Positions 22,801-32,602 of a DNA stretch of 64,000 nucleotides are shown piece after piece. The translations under genes and the position numbers were made by a program. Each line of letters opens with the position of its first letter. Position 1 is the stretch's first letter. Under the pieces are notes generated by a model. The model saw only the letters and a program-made list of their open reading frames with translations. It searched no databases and had not been told where the DNA came from. Origin of the DNA: Zizania palustris (Eukaryota; Streptophyta; Magnoliopsida; Poales; Poaceae); the NCBI GenBank assembly GCA_019279435.1, contig JAAALK010000289.1, positions 89,435,023 through 89,499,022 on the forward strand, read 5' to 3'.

Positions 22801-22978
22801 TCGAATTAATTCTTACCACACCTTTACCTTTCACTCTACTCCTTCGATTGTTTCCGAAGGTGATATGTTCCCTTTGCTTGGTTGTGGTGAGGCTGGAGAA
22901 CCAAGCTGCATCTCCGGTCATGTGGCGTGAACAACCGGAGTCCATGATCCACGTGCCCTCCAAGCCTCGATCTGTCGC
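19811..22978 (-). CDS. pol: Pol polyprotein (protease-integrase-RT-RNase H), intact
   Basis: This frame of about 1055 codons follows the gag TAG (22981-22979) in the same frame. No conventional start is needed if the stop is read through. Order: protease core WIMDSGCSRHMTGD; GAG-pre-integrase (LWKWQRRLGHMSFELL) and zinc-binding H/C residues (CAPCRHGK); integrase D, D, E in HMDTVG (about residue 200), RSDNGTEF (263) and NGVVERKN (299), matching D-x(n)-D-x35-E; RT with MDVKSAFLNG and the catalytic box YVDD (about 735); and RNase H (STAEAEYVAA, NNPVQHSRTKHID). No stop or frameshift was found. It would process the particle, copy the RNA and insert the cDNA. Confidence 0.93.
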   Translation of the reverse strand, partial: ATDRGLEGTWIMDSGCSRHMTGDAAWFSSLTTTKQREHITFGNNRRSRVKGKGVVRINSNFTLKDVALVENLGYNLLSVSQLLDEGFEVRFHRDTSQVLNSDGVVVCKIFRVGRVFGADFSESSGSSHCLVAHSTSELWKWQRRLGHMSFELLARLSALGLIRGLPKLKFEKNLVCAPCRHGKMIAASHSPVTTVMTEQPGELLHMDTVGPSRVSSLGGKWYVLVIVDDFSRYSWVFFLASKDEVFSHFRSLALRLFTELPGALKFIRSDNGTEFKNSLFVDFCMEHGIEHQFSAPRVPQQNGVVERKNRTLVEMARTMLDEHRTPRKFWAEAMNTACYISNRIFLRSILNLTSYELCFGRQPKVTHLRVFGCRCFILKHGNLDKFESRSSDGIFLGYTTHGHSYCVYNLETNTVIESCDVTFDESTPSVSSAFEQANEHDMEQTLFEEEDPGEFEDDPLLPSTSTPEADPASTTSARGPEATTSTSVFLDHSNAQVEGETASRREAPHHVQRMHPPEQIIGELDQRVTRSHAHFTNAAFVASFEPLDVSHALSDSSWINAMHEELENFERNQVWTLVDPPPNVHFIGTKWIFKNKQGEDGTIVRNKARLVAQGFSQLEGIDFTETFAPVARLEAIRILLAFATSRGFKLYQMDVKSAFLNGFIGEDVYVKQPPGFENPKYPHKVLKLHKALYGLKQAPRAWYDRLKSFLLERGYLMGSVDKTLFTLKHGKDFLLVQIYVDDIIFGGSSHALVAEFADTMSREFEMSMMGELTFFLGLQIKQSKQGTFVHQTKYAKDLLKKFDMSDAKPLATPMATSVALDPDEDGEAVDQKESRSMIGSLLYLTATRPDIHFAVCLCARFQASPRASHRQAVKRILRHLKHTLEFGIWYSASSSLCLRGYSDADFAGCRIDRKSTSGTCHFLGTSLVCWSSRKQSSVAQSTAEAEYVAAASCCSQILWMVSTLRDFGLDYKSVPLFCDNTSAICIANNPVQHSRTKHIDVRYHFLRDHNEKGDIELQYVDTQHQLADIFTKPLDASRFAYLRGELGICHPYGIL

Positions 22979-22981
22979 CTA
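22979..22981 (-). promoter_or_regulatory. In-frame TAG between gag and pol, candidate readthrough site
   Basis: Gag ends GTG-TAG and pol continues in the same frame with GCG ACA GAT. The decayed sister copy has TAG at the same place (33735-33737), with the same 15 bases of spacing to the conserved LEGTWIMDSG codons. This suggests that translation passes the stop at low frequency to make Gag-Pol. Confidence 0.6.
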
Positions 22982-25441
22982 CACACGATAAGAATGTCTC
23001 GATCGCTCAGTGCTGGGGTGAGTGAAATAATGACGAGGCATCCAGCACTGAGTGACACGAGTAGTAGGCACAGTAAAAGCAGACGGTCTACTCACATAAT
23101 AATCAGAATGATGCAAAGTGCGAGGTCTACCTACATGCTGCGAACGAACAACATGTGGAGGTCTCCTACTCTGATGAGGTACAAATCTGCTAGCCCGAGG
23201 TCTACCACCATATGGAACATAGTGAAGACCTCGAGGAGCAAAACCTCTCCGAGAAGCACGAGGAGCCTCAAAAGCAGGACGATAGTACATCTCAGACTCA
23301 TGCATACCTAAAGATGGGTAATGCATGTCCTGGTAACTCATCGCCTGAGAGCGTCGCTCATCCTTGATGCGACGAAAACAGAACCCAACCAAATGACCCG
23401 CCCGCTGACAATAAGAACAATGGAACACTCTCCTAGGGGCACTCTCATGGGTCATAGGAGCAACTCTCACAGGCTCCTTGGGTTTCTTCTGTGTGGTTTT
23501 CTTGGGAAGATTTTTCTTGGCAAGAGGTGTGGTTTTCTTTGGTGGATGGGTAGGCTTTTTGGCCGATGGGGTGTCCAACAGAGCTCTATCTTTCTCTAGG
23601 GTGGTGGGAGAGGTGAAAACAGTTTTGGACTTACTGTCTGAACGTATCCTCTCAAAACCCAAACCTAGAGCTACCCCGGCTCTGTCAGCACACAACTTGG
23701 TTTTGGCCAAGAGCAAATCCATCCTACCCTTTCCCTCAGTGCATTTGTTTACCACAGAAAGAAGGTATTCATTTTCAGACATGAGGTTTTCAGCTCGCTC
23801 TCTAACGGTGCCTAGCTGGTCCTTAAGGGTAATGCATGTGTCACACACAGGCTGCACATCCTTAGAACTACCGGCCCTCTCCAATATAGCCTCCAAATCA
23901 TGAACATGCTTATCACGTAAATTAATGCTATCGCGTAATAAAGAGCAGTTCATGCAATCAATAATATCATGAGGTCTAGAATCCTCCTCCAAAAGCTGCT
24001 TCTGTGCAGTCTCAAGCTCAGAAAGAGTTTGAGCATGAACAGAACGCAACTGAGCAAGCTCACTCATGACAACAGAACAGGACTCACATTCAGCATCATT
24101 AAACTTAGACTTAAGCATGGCATATTCAGTAGAAACATTTTCTAGCCTAAGTCTAAGGTCTTTTCTTTCTCTAGCGGCTTGCACAAGTAATCTATCCTGA
24201 CCAAGAACTACTTCATTCAGCTCATCTAATTTAATTAGTAGCTGGTCAGATGATAGGTTTACCTTAGATGAGTCAAGCTCATCGCCGCTGTGATCGCTGT
24301 CGGCCATGAAGCAAAGGCCGGTGAAGTCTCGTCCCTTCTTGTCCTTCTTGTCCTCCTTCCTTGGGGACTCCTCCTCCTCAGAGCTTGACTCCTCAGTTGA
24401 GGACGTGTCAATGTCGCTGAGAGCAGCAACAAAGGCTCTAGAAGCGGCCTTGGCTACTTTCTTAGCCATCTTGCCGCGCTTGCCCTTCACAAAAGGCTTC
24501 CTCTCCTTTTTGTGGTATTTGGGGCGCTCACTCTCATCTCTCTTTTTGAGCTTGGGGCAATTGGCCTTAATATGAGAGGTGTCGCCACATTCATAGCAAC
24601 CACTAAAACCACTTCTCCTCTGATCCCGTCTCTCATGATGAAAGCAGGTGAACCTCCGGGCAATGAGAGAAAGCTCATCATCAGCTAGAGTGTCCACCTG
24701 CTCCTTTGTGACGGAGACCAGGGAGGACAAAGCAAAACCATTTGCAAAAACACAAGTACCAGATGTGCTTGGTTCTGCAGTGGTGCCACGGCTAGTGCTA
24801 GAAACCAATGCCAATGGCTGTGGCAAAGAGCTTCTGTGCACAGCAAGAGATGCCTTGGCAATCTCTGTGGACTTCAGCTTGTTAAAGAGTTCATCACAGG
24901 TCAATGTGTCATAGCCTGCGGACTCCTCAATGCTGGATATCTTCACTTCCCATATGCTACGGTCAAGAGCATAGAGAAGCTTGATAGCCCTATCATGATC
25001 ACTGTAAGCAAGCGTCCCGTTGGATCGCAAGTTACTCACTATAGCATCAAAGCGAGAAAACATGGCATCTATAGATTCACCAGGTGCCTGCACAAACAGC
25101 TGATACTGTTGATTGTAGGTGCTTTGGCGCCTGGCCTTAATCTCAGTAGAGCCCTCATGAAAGACAGTGAGCGTTGTCCAAATCTCCCTAGCAGTCCTAA
25201 GGTGCTGCACCCTATCGAACTCACTTCTACTCAAACCAACGAACAATATGTTTCTTGCCTTGGAATTGGCATTATACCGATCCTTCTCAGTCTGAGAGGT
25301 GCGAGTCTCAGGGATGGAGTATTGTGAGTCCACAATCTCCCAAATTGCATTTCCTTGGCTTAACAAGTAAGCCTCCATGCGCACCTTCCAGTATGCAAAG
25401 TCAGTCCCATCGAACAGAGGAATTTTACTGCCTCTATCCAT
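22979..25441 (-). CDS. gag: Gag polyprotein with two zinc knuckles, intact
   Basis: The 820-residue protein starts at ATG 25441 (MDRGSKIPLFDGTDF), about 50 bp after the primer-binding site. The N-terminal third is the capsid-like copia gag domain (KARNILFVGLSRSEFDRVQ, YSDHDRAIKLLYAL). A CCHC knuckle (CYECGDTSHIKANC) lies near residue 282. It is followed by a lysine- and glutamate-rich stretch, a long hydrophilic region likely to form coiled coils, and a second CCHC knuckle (CSYCQRAGHLVGFC) near 675. An Arg-rich tail ends SYRV before TAG. The long gag with a second knuckle matches Sirevirus-type elements. It packages element RNA. Confidence 0.92.
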   Translation of the reverse strand: MDRGSKIPLFDGTDFAYWKVRMEAYLLSQGNAIWEIVDSQYSIPETRTSQTEKDRYNANSKARNILFVGLSRSEFDRVQHLRTAREIWTTLTVFHEGSTEIKARRQSTYNQQYQLFVQAPGESIDAMFSRFDAIVSNLRSNGTLAYSDHDRAIKLLYALDRSIWEVKISSIEESAGYDTLTCDELFNKLKSTEIAKASLAVHRSSLPQPLALVSSTSRGTTAEPSTSGTCVFANGFALSSLVSVTKEQVDTLADDELSLIARRFTCFHHERRDQRRSGFSGCYECGDTSHIKANCPKLKKRDESERPKYHKKERKPFVKGKRGKMAKKVAKAASRAFVAALSDIDTSSTEESSSEEEESPRKEDKKDKKGRDFTGLCFMADSDHSGDELDSSKVNLSSDQLLIKLDELNEVVLGQDRLLVQAARERKDLRLRLENVSTEYAMLKSKFNDAECESCSVVMSELAQLRSVHAQTLSELETAQKQLLEEDSRPHDIIDCMNCSLLRDSINLRDKHVHDLEAILERAGSSKDVQPVCDTCITLKDQLGTVRERAENLMSENEYLLSVVNKCTEGKGRMDLLLAKTKLCADRAGVALGLGFERIRSDSKSKTVFTSPTTLEKDRALLDTPSAKKPTHPPKKTTPLAKKNLPKKTTQKKPKEPVRVAPMTHESAPRRVFHCSYCQRAGHLVGFCFRRIKDERRSQAMSYQDMHYPSLGMHESEMYYRPAFEAPRASRRGFAPRGLHYVPYGGRPRASRFVPHQSRRPPHVVRSQHVGRPRTLHHSDYYVSRPSAFTVPTTRVTQCWMPRHYFTHPSTERSRHSYRV

Positions 25442-25491
25442 GTCGCCAACAGATCACAAAACCGGTTAAGGTCAACTGGTGAACTTAACCT

Positions 25492-25503
25492 GCTCTGATA
25501 CCA
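25492..25503 (-). other. Primer-binding site, initiator-Met tRNA
   Basis: TGGTATCAGAGC on the minus strand, directly beside the 5' LTR end, is the standard copia primer-binding sequence. Confidence 0.9.
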
Positions 25504-25505
25504 AT

Positions 25506-27525
25506 TCTTGGACCGGAAACGGCGACCAGAGGGGGGGTGAATGGGAGCTTTTAAAATTTCGGGCTAAAAACTAGCCTTCGGTTTCAGTTCTGTCTTCTGC
25601 GGAACAGGCTTCGAACACTACCTTCGAAGGTCTGGTTCGGAGGTACTTCGACACCTTCGAACACAGGCTTCGGAGGAGCAAAAGTTCGAAGCCAAGAAGA
25701 CTTCTCTCCACTTACAATCCTCGAAAATCTACTCTGCTAAGTCAGTGCAGGCTCCGCACACAGGGTGCTTCGAGCAGGCTTCGCACTTCACCCTTCGCAA
25801 GAGTGGACACTCCTCTAAGGACTTCGACCTAGTACTTGGCAGCAGCAACTGGTGCTGGGCTTCGTACACGAAGGTCTACACGCACACAAGCAGACTACAC
25901 TAAGTGCTTCAACACAAGAAGCAAAACGGGCCTCGGTCAGGGCTACGCTAGTAAGCAGCGAGGTCTCTCCTCTTGTTACATAGAGCGAATGCACACTGAC
26001 AAAACACACTTCGCACAAAAACTACCTTCGCCTCAACAGGCTTCGGTGCACTACAACAGGCGAGGTATGTAACGCGAGCTCAAGCAAAAAGCACAGGAAG
26101 CCGGGCTTCGCCGCTTGAACAAGGAACACAAAATAGATTGAACTCTGGATGAATTACAACGAGGTATGTGGCTACAGGAGCTCAACAGTAAATGCTCAAA
26201 GTGTTAAATGTTACCTACCGAGCCCCCATATTTATAGCCCACAGTTCACCCAAAGGAAATGACTACACTACCCCTAGGGTTTACATTGATTTTGACTCTA
26301 CAGAACTAAGGGGTACAAAAGGTAGTCCACCTTTATTCTGGAGGCTTCTCTGTCAGCTTTGCAGAGGGGACAGTGTCAGCCTTTTACAGAATAGACAGTG
26401 TCAGCCTTTGCAGTCTTTGACCTTCTGGAATCCTCCCTTCGCACACGAGGGTGCGGTAGCTTCGGTGAGAAGCCTGAAGCCAGATGGCCTTCGCTCCACC
26501 GAAGTCAGTCTCCGATACAGTGACGGTTTTGAGCCGAAGCCGTCAAAGCCCCTTGGGCCTTCGCACCAACACCTCCGGAGTGGACCACCACGGCTTCGCA
26601 GCTACACCCAGCTCGAACTCGGTCAGTCCGTGTACCGAAGCCATGCAGGCCGAAGCACCTCAAGTCAACCTTGCTCCGGAGCTAGCCTCGCTCCGATGCC
26701 TTCCTCACTCCGAAGCCCCACCTTCGGAGTACCACCCTTCGAAGTCCCTCCTTCGTCCAAGGCCTCCGCATGAAGCATTCCATGAGCCCTTCGTCGCAGT
26801 GTCTCTCCCCGAGCACACTCCTCGACGAGCCTCAGCCGGACAATGCCTTCGATGCGCCTTGACTTCTGAGACCTTCGTCGGGTACCTTCGAATGTCTCCC
26901 TCCGGAGCACACTTCGAATTCCTTGCCTCCACAGAGGACTTGTTCCACCAACTCCGAAGTCACTCCATCCGGAGTACCTTCGAAGTGCCTCACCTCCGAG
27001 GACTTTGTCTCGGAGCACCTTCAGCCGGAGCCACGCTCCGCACTCTCTGCCTTCACCTGGCACGCCTCGACCCGAGGACCAACCCGGACCACCTTCGCAG
27101 CCACCGTGACGGAGCTCCCCGCACCCCTAGCATCAAGCCTCCCGCTCGACCCAGGTTCACCTGCTGCGAACCTTGTCCGTCTCCTCCGAAGTCCCTGCGC
27201 ACCACCGACAAACAGACAAGTGTATCCAGTACTCCGGAGACCTCTCCGGGTTAGCAACCTCCGGCACACACTCCGGTGTACCGCCCAAAGTACCGAACCC
27301 TTCGGTACAAACCCAGTCATCGCGTACTGTCGGACCCCTCCGACGAGCACACTCCGCTGCAACAGCTGCAGCAAGCAACCACCGAACACCCTTCGGTGAA
27401 ACCACCTCCGAACACCCTTCGGAGGTACAACCTCCGAAGCCCCTTCGGAGGTACCCTTCCAACAGAGGGTAAAAAACCTGTCAATCACTCATCACAAAAC
27501 ACCGAAACCAACCCTTGGTTTCTCA
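25506..27525 (-). repeat. 5' LTR of complete Sirevirus-like copia (2020 bp)
   Basis: It matches the 3' LTR along its length, with one extra stretch of about 58 bp near 27035-27095. The TATA box is at 26236-26229 (minus). The terminal CA beside the primer-binding site reads GA here (minus CCAAGA) where the 3' LTR has CCAACA, a mutation after insertion. Confidence 0.9.
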
Positions 27526-27530
27526 GGTTC
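27526..27530. repeat. Target-site duplication GGTTC (right)
   Basis: Directly follows the LTR end TTTCTCA and is identical to 16698-16702. Confidence 0.9.
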
Positions 27531-27589
27531 CTCTAGAACATAATACTTTTTCTCTTGTTTAAGAACGATTCTCAAATTTCGATACCAAT
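27531..27589 (-). other. Leader and primer-binding region of the Tork-like element
   Basis: The minus strand reads TTGGTATCGAAATTTGAG, a diverged tRNA primer site, then an AT-rich leader that continues into the gag fragment at 16697 once the inserted copia is removed. Confidence 0.5.
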
Positions 27590-28687
27590 CCATAAAATTT
27601 GTTCTAGAAAATTTCTCACATTCAAGTATAGATCGCAAATTTAAAACTGCAGTGCTCTTAACAGAAGAATTAGTAGGTGCTATGATCTACAAAAGATTAA
27701 ATGCTACGCTAGCTGGCGAATTCAAAATTTCCACCCTAAGCCCAAGACCCATGTGCGTGCGAGATCATAGATCGTTACCTTCTAGCACGAGACATGCTAG
27801 ATGTAGCGGAAGAAGATGTGGAGTAGTGTGTCAAGCCTATCCAAGCTTCGTCCTTCTGTCCCTCGCCAATGCGATTGGTGAAGATGACGTAGTTGTTCAC
27901 ATGAAGAAGTCCACGAGAGTCGCTGTTGGAGCAACGCCTCCATGGTATCCACACGTATAGGGATGGAGTTCCTTCCACGTCTGCATGCTAGCACCGCATG
28001 TGAGAGACGGGAAATCCTAGCTCTCAACAATTGGGACCGAGAAAGAGAGGAGATGAGTCTATGGTGGCTAGGTCGAATATATGCTTATTGCTAGTCCCAA
28101 GACCTCCTCCTCATCTCTTTATATAGGGCTGAGAGCCCCCTGGTCGTCCACATCTCAAAACTCTAAAATTGGTTACAGCCAATTCGTGTTCATAACAGAT
28201 CCAATTTGTTTGCCCACATCGAAACTTCTGATCCTGGATTGGAACTTCCTACAAGGTATTTTAGGTCTCATGTTTTAGCACGACATGAAACAGATTCAAT
28301 CTTCTTTCACCCACCTCGGAACTTCCGATACACATATCGGAACTTCCGATCAGTACAATTCTCTCTGATTCTAAATCGGAACTTTTCGCTTGTCGGAACT
28401 TCCGATACCATATCAGAACTTCTGATGCAACATTTGCTCTCTGACCTAAGACTAGAAAATAATTGGAACTTCTGATACTTCCTTTCGATACACGGAATTT
28501 TCTTGGGCATATCCTTCACTTTGATTGTCGGATCTTAGTGTCAACAAGCTCTTCCTATCCGATCGTGCATGCCATGGATGGGATTGTTTGACTCTCCTTT
28601 GACCATATCCTTTTTGACTCTTGTTGACCATGTGACATCTTTGGTGGGCCCTAGGCTTTACCAAATTCTGGCTTCAATAGACTAACA
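27590..28687 (-). repeat. 5' LTR of the old Tork-like copia
   Basis: On the minus strand it starts TGTTAGTCTATTGAAGCC (28687). It has a U3 with repeated GGAACTTC motifs, a TATA box (CTATATAAAG, about 28127-28118) and a transcribed part down to about 27590, where a degenerate primer-binding site follows. The exact inner end is uncertain by a few bases. No partner LTR is visible in the window. Confidence 0.6.
28216..28480 (-). repeat. Short repeats CGGAACTTCCGAT in LTR U3
   Basis: Eight copies or variants are seen: 28221, 28241, 28317, 28338, 28377, 28394, 28414 and 28463. The best form is CGGAACTTCCGAT, nearly its own reverse complement. They lie just upstream of the TATA box in the LTR's own orientation, so they may be transcription-factor sites. 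This is inference. Confidence 0.6.
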
Positions 28688-28755
28688 AGGTTGTTGGAAT
28701 GGAAACGGCGACCAGAGGGGGGTGAATGGGAGCTTTTAAAATTTCAGGCTAAAGA

Positions 28756-29176
28756 TAGAAGTGTCGCCAAATACCACAAAAAGGAGAGGAAACCCTTTGT
28801 GAAGGCAAGCGCGACAAGGTGGCTAAGAGGGTAGCCAAAGCTGCTTCCAGAGCATTTGTTGCTTCTCTCAGCGACATCGAAACTTCCTCAACTGAGGAGC
28901 CGAGCTCTGATGAGGAGGAGGAGTCCCTAAGGAAGGAGGAGAAAAAGGACAAGAAAGGACGAGATTTCACCGGCCTCTGCTTCATGGCCGACAGTGATCA
29001 TAGCAGCGATGAGCTTGACTCATCTGAGGTAACTCTATCCTATGACCAGCTTTCAATTAAGATAGATGAACTGAATGAAGTAGTTCTTGGTCAGGATAGA
29101 TTACTTGTGCAAGCCGCTAGAGATAGAAAAGACCTTAGACTTAGGCTAGAATCTATTTCTATTGATTATGCCATGC
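28756..29176 (+). pseudogene. gag fragment (middle part) of Sirevirus-like copia
   Basis: It encodes the stretch after the first zinc knuckle (YHKKERKPF, then TGLCFMADSDHSSDELDSS and VLGQDRLLVQAARDRKDLR) matching residues about 310-450 of the intact gag. A small frameshift lies near 28810. The N-terminal capsid part and first knuckle are absent, replaced by inverted LTR sequence. The reading breaks at 29176, where the solo-LTR-like element is inserted, and resumes at 32598. Confidence 0.8.
29172..29176. repeat. Target-site duplication CATGC (left)
   Basis: CATGC occurs immediately before TGTTGCGCC and again at 32598-32602. Removing the insert with one copy restores the gag frame (YAMLKSRVND). 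Confidence 0.9.
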
Positions 29177-32100
29177 TGTTGCGCCCCGATTTACCGAAAT
29201 CGGAACATTATTGAATTTCATAAGAAAAACAATAATACAAGAGGTTCATCATGCGACAATCGTACATACGACACTATCCATGGTACGTAGACCATAATTA
29301 TTACATCAGAGTTAAATAAAAACAATAATAAAGTAAATTGCATGACGAACGCCTTCTTCAAGATCTTTCCGCTTGACTGGGTCGCTACTCCAGACCGTCT
29401 TCATAGTAGGCATCCTCTGAGGTGTTCAACGGGTATGAGTACAAAAGTACTCAACAAGCCACCGCAAATGCAAGTAATAATGCAGGATAATAAACAAGGA
29501 AGGGTAATGGCTAACATTGTGAAAAAGTACATTTTTAGTTATTGCATTTAGTGTAGTCAAATTTAATCATGTGGAAAAGTAAACATGAGTATCAACAACA
29601 TCATCTAACTTGAGGAGTACGTTTTACCTCCTCGCACAATAGTCCTTACATGTCAAACCATCATGCACATACATATTCAAAGTAATCTAACTGTGGGATG
29701 TCACGCAACCCGCCCTTGACCGTGGGCTCGGCTTTTCGAAAAGATTTACGACTCTGATCAGAGATGTACTACTGTACCCACAAGGCACGCACTCATCCCA
29801 AACGAGATGACCCATACCACGGGAACTCGTGCCAAAACCTCAGCATGAAATGCTCCAAGCGATAACCACCCACTCTAGGTTTCGCCAGCACGCCGGGCCG
29901 CATCCCGGCTAACGTCGCACCCCCTTTTGTGCCACATTGGTACAAGCCACCCGCAGGTGCTGCTTGACCCATCTCCAAATGGTGGCCTCGGTTTGGAACA
30001 CTCCATACCTTAGTTAGGACTTACCCATTAGACTTGTGGTTAGTACGGAAGTGTATTGCAACGGATCCCTCAAACCGGTCCTTATAGTGCCCTGGGTGCT
30101 ACCGACCAATGCCCTAGCTTGCACCCGGAACCCACCATGCATACACTCACAACCATAACTCATCACCAACGGAATTCCAAGGATAAGAAGTGATGAGGAT
30201 CATATAGTAGAACCATCTTGCTACGACTCATTTTTTTATCCTATAGCGATCGTGTCAATACATTGGACACTAGCTAATATCATTAACCATATGGTGACAA
30301 GGAGGTTAGGCGAGATAGCATGGCTTGGGTTGCACACCAAGGTCGGGGGATCCTAAATAAATATATTGTAACGGTTTCATTTGACTAATGCATGTATAGC
30401 CTATGTGTTTTAGCGATAGTTTAATAAAACATGGGTTCAATATGCTCAAAAGATTGGTTTGGTGACTTGCCTTGTTCAGCGAAGGGTGAGGGAGGGACTT
30501 CCGGGAAATATTCCGGCTCCTCGACGGCGTCGTAGTCTTTCCAATATAAATAAAGTAAAATAAAATAAACACAACATCCAATCAAACAATATAACATCAC
30601 ATAATAAGCGCATAGGTCTAAGTTGGGTTGATTTAAAAATAAATCAAGTTGTTAAGGTTCTGAAGTTCATTTTATAAACAATTTTAAAAGAAATTAAAAT
30701 GAAGTGTTGTCCTTTGAAAAGGGGTTTTAAAAGTGATTATTCTCATTTTTTAAGTTTTCTAATAAATTTAAAATGAAGGGTCCATAGAAAATTTAGTGGT
30801 TTGTTCATATTAATAGGAAATAAATAAATATAAGCTTCACTGGAATTTAAATAATTAAATTTATATTTTTACCCTAAGGGTATTTGAATGCTCTTTTAAA
30901 TAAACATGACAAAGTCTAAGGTGACATACTATTTTTATTGAACTAAAGTGTAGAGAATAAAATTATAAAATTTTTGGAGTTGAAATGATAATTTTTAGAG
31001 TTCAAACGTGCCAGATATGAATTTTTGAAGTTTAAAAGCATTTCTGGAATTTAAATTAAACCAAAAACAGGCGTCGGTCCACGGTGAGCCGAGACCACCG
31101 TGCACCTGCACACTGTGCGCGTGCGCCGGATCAAGATCCACCGTTGGATCACGATCGGGCGGTCACGGGCGAGGCGGGGGAGTTAAAATGACGTGGACGG
31201 TTGAGATTAAAACGTTGAACCGGTACGTATCGTGCGGCTCAGATGCTATGCAGGATTTTAAACCTAACGAATGGCTGAGATTATAATGTACGCCTTCGCC
31301 GAGATCTAATGGATCTGATTAAATCGCACGCGGGAATTAATCGTCACCGTTGGATCCCGATCGCACGGTTGCGATCGAATCCGACACGGCACGGGTACTC
31401 AGCCCGTGCCGGTCGTCTTCTCCGGCGACGGCGAGCGGGCCAGAGGCCACAGCGAGCGATGGTGGTCGAAGCTAAGGCCTAAAACAGAAAGAGGACGCTA
31501 TGGCGATCACGACGGTACCTTAGGCGAGGCGAGGGGTCGACGGAGCGCGGTCGGCGGCGAGGGTAGACGACGGAGTGGTTTGGGCTCCTCGTCGGCGATG
31601 GTGCTCCGGCGGGGTTCGACGTCGGTGGAGGGTGGCCGAGGTCGGGGTCGTCCTTGCGGTCATGATGGTGGCGAGGATGTGGACGAAGGTGGTCCGAGGC
31701 GACGGCGAGCGGTGTCCGTAGGCGAAACAGAAGGAGTGCGCTAAAAGGTGAATTGCGGGCGTTCTGTTCGTTCTCGGGGCGAGTGGGCATGGGGGATAAA
31801 ATGCGGACGGGCAGGGGGTTTAAATAGGATCACCAGCGGAGCTTGCATGCAAGGAAAGTCGAGGGAGGGGCTTAACTCGCCAGTGAGGTCTCGGCCATGC
31901 ACGGGGCTGCGTTCCCGGGGGCTTAAAAGCGTCCTTTAACGCGATTAAACAGGCAGGGGGGCTCGGGGTGCATTAAACCGGCACCAATTGAATGCGGGAG
32001 GGGCCAGCGAGGCGGATCCGAGGCGGGGGTCATCGGCCGTCGTGATTTGGGGGTGGCGACGCGAGGTTGACGACGGGTCCGACAGGTCGGGGCCACTGGC

Positions 32101-32597
32101 CAGCGAGAGCGAGCGAGTGAGGGTGGCGACTGACGGGTGGGGTCGGGCTCGGCCGAGGGAGTGGGCTGGTTGGCGCTGATAGGTGGGGTCAGGCTATCGG
32201 GCGCGCGCGCGAGGGGAGAGGGGGTCACTCACGGGTGGGCTCCACCGGTCAGATGGCGCGCGTGGGAGGGAGTGGGCTGGGCCGACCGGGAGAGAGAGAA
32301 AAGGAGGGAAGGGAGCCCATTACTGTTTTAAAGGTTTTCTAATTTAAAATAATTGCAGAAAATAGATTAAATCCTTTGGGGAATTTCTAGGGTGGATAAA
32401 AATTTGTAAAAATTCTCAAAAATATATCTTGGCCTTGGGAGTTTACATAAAAATTTTCAGGTCCTGGTTTGGTCATTAACTCTATGTTGTAGTTCAAAAT
32501 GGTAAAGAGGGGTATTTAAAGGTATTTCCCAAGTTAATAAATCCAAGAAATTGAATTAAATAATATTTTTAATACTTTGAAAATTTGGGGTGTTACA
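29177..32597 (-). mobile_element. Solo-LTR-like insertion, 3.4 kb, nested in copia gag
   Basis: Its ends are TGTTGCGCC and GTGTTACA (TG...CA on either strand), and CATGC flanks both sides. No gag or pol coding was found, so a solo LTR of a large-LTR gypsy is the best fit. On the minus strand it begins TGTAACACCCCAAATTT, a common plant LTR start. A TATA-like TATTTAAA lies at 31826-31819, preceded by a GC-rich U3 (31080-32330 is very GC-rich) and followed by a long AT-rich part. Short frames such as the Gly/Arg-rich ones at 31406-32330 reflect base composition and are not supported as genes. Confidence 0.7.
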
Positions 32598-32602
32598 CAT
32601 GC
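32598..32602. repeat. Target-site duplication CATGC (right)
   Basis: Identical to 29172-29176 and adjacent to the terminal ACA of the insertion. Confidence 0.9.

Larger units (their letters stand above)
16703..27525 (-). mobile_element. Complete Sirevirus-like Ty1/copia retrotransposon
   Basis: Both LTRs are present (5' at 25506-27525, 3' at 16703-18663). They are flanked by the same 5 bases, GGTTC (16698-16702 and 27526-27530), a clear target-site duplication. Inside are a Met-tRNA primer-binding site (25503-25492), an open gag and an open pol separated by one TAG, and a tail with repeated polypurine tracts. By eye the LTRs differ by a few dozen substitutions and an indel of about 58 bp, so the insertion is fairly young. 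It interrupts the Tork-like element and is the only potentially autonomous element seen here. Confidence 0.93.

Noticed and set aside
29690..30240. Possible tRNA or rRNA fragments in the moderately GC-rich part of the solo-LTR-like element
   Set aside because: No cloverleaf or rRNA consensus was seen; the region has no other support.
31406..32331. Gly/Arg-rich open frames on both strands that might be a host gene
   Set aside because: They lie inside the TG...CA insertion with target duplication, follow the GC-rich composition, overlap on both strands, and show no domain.
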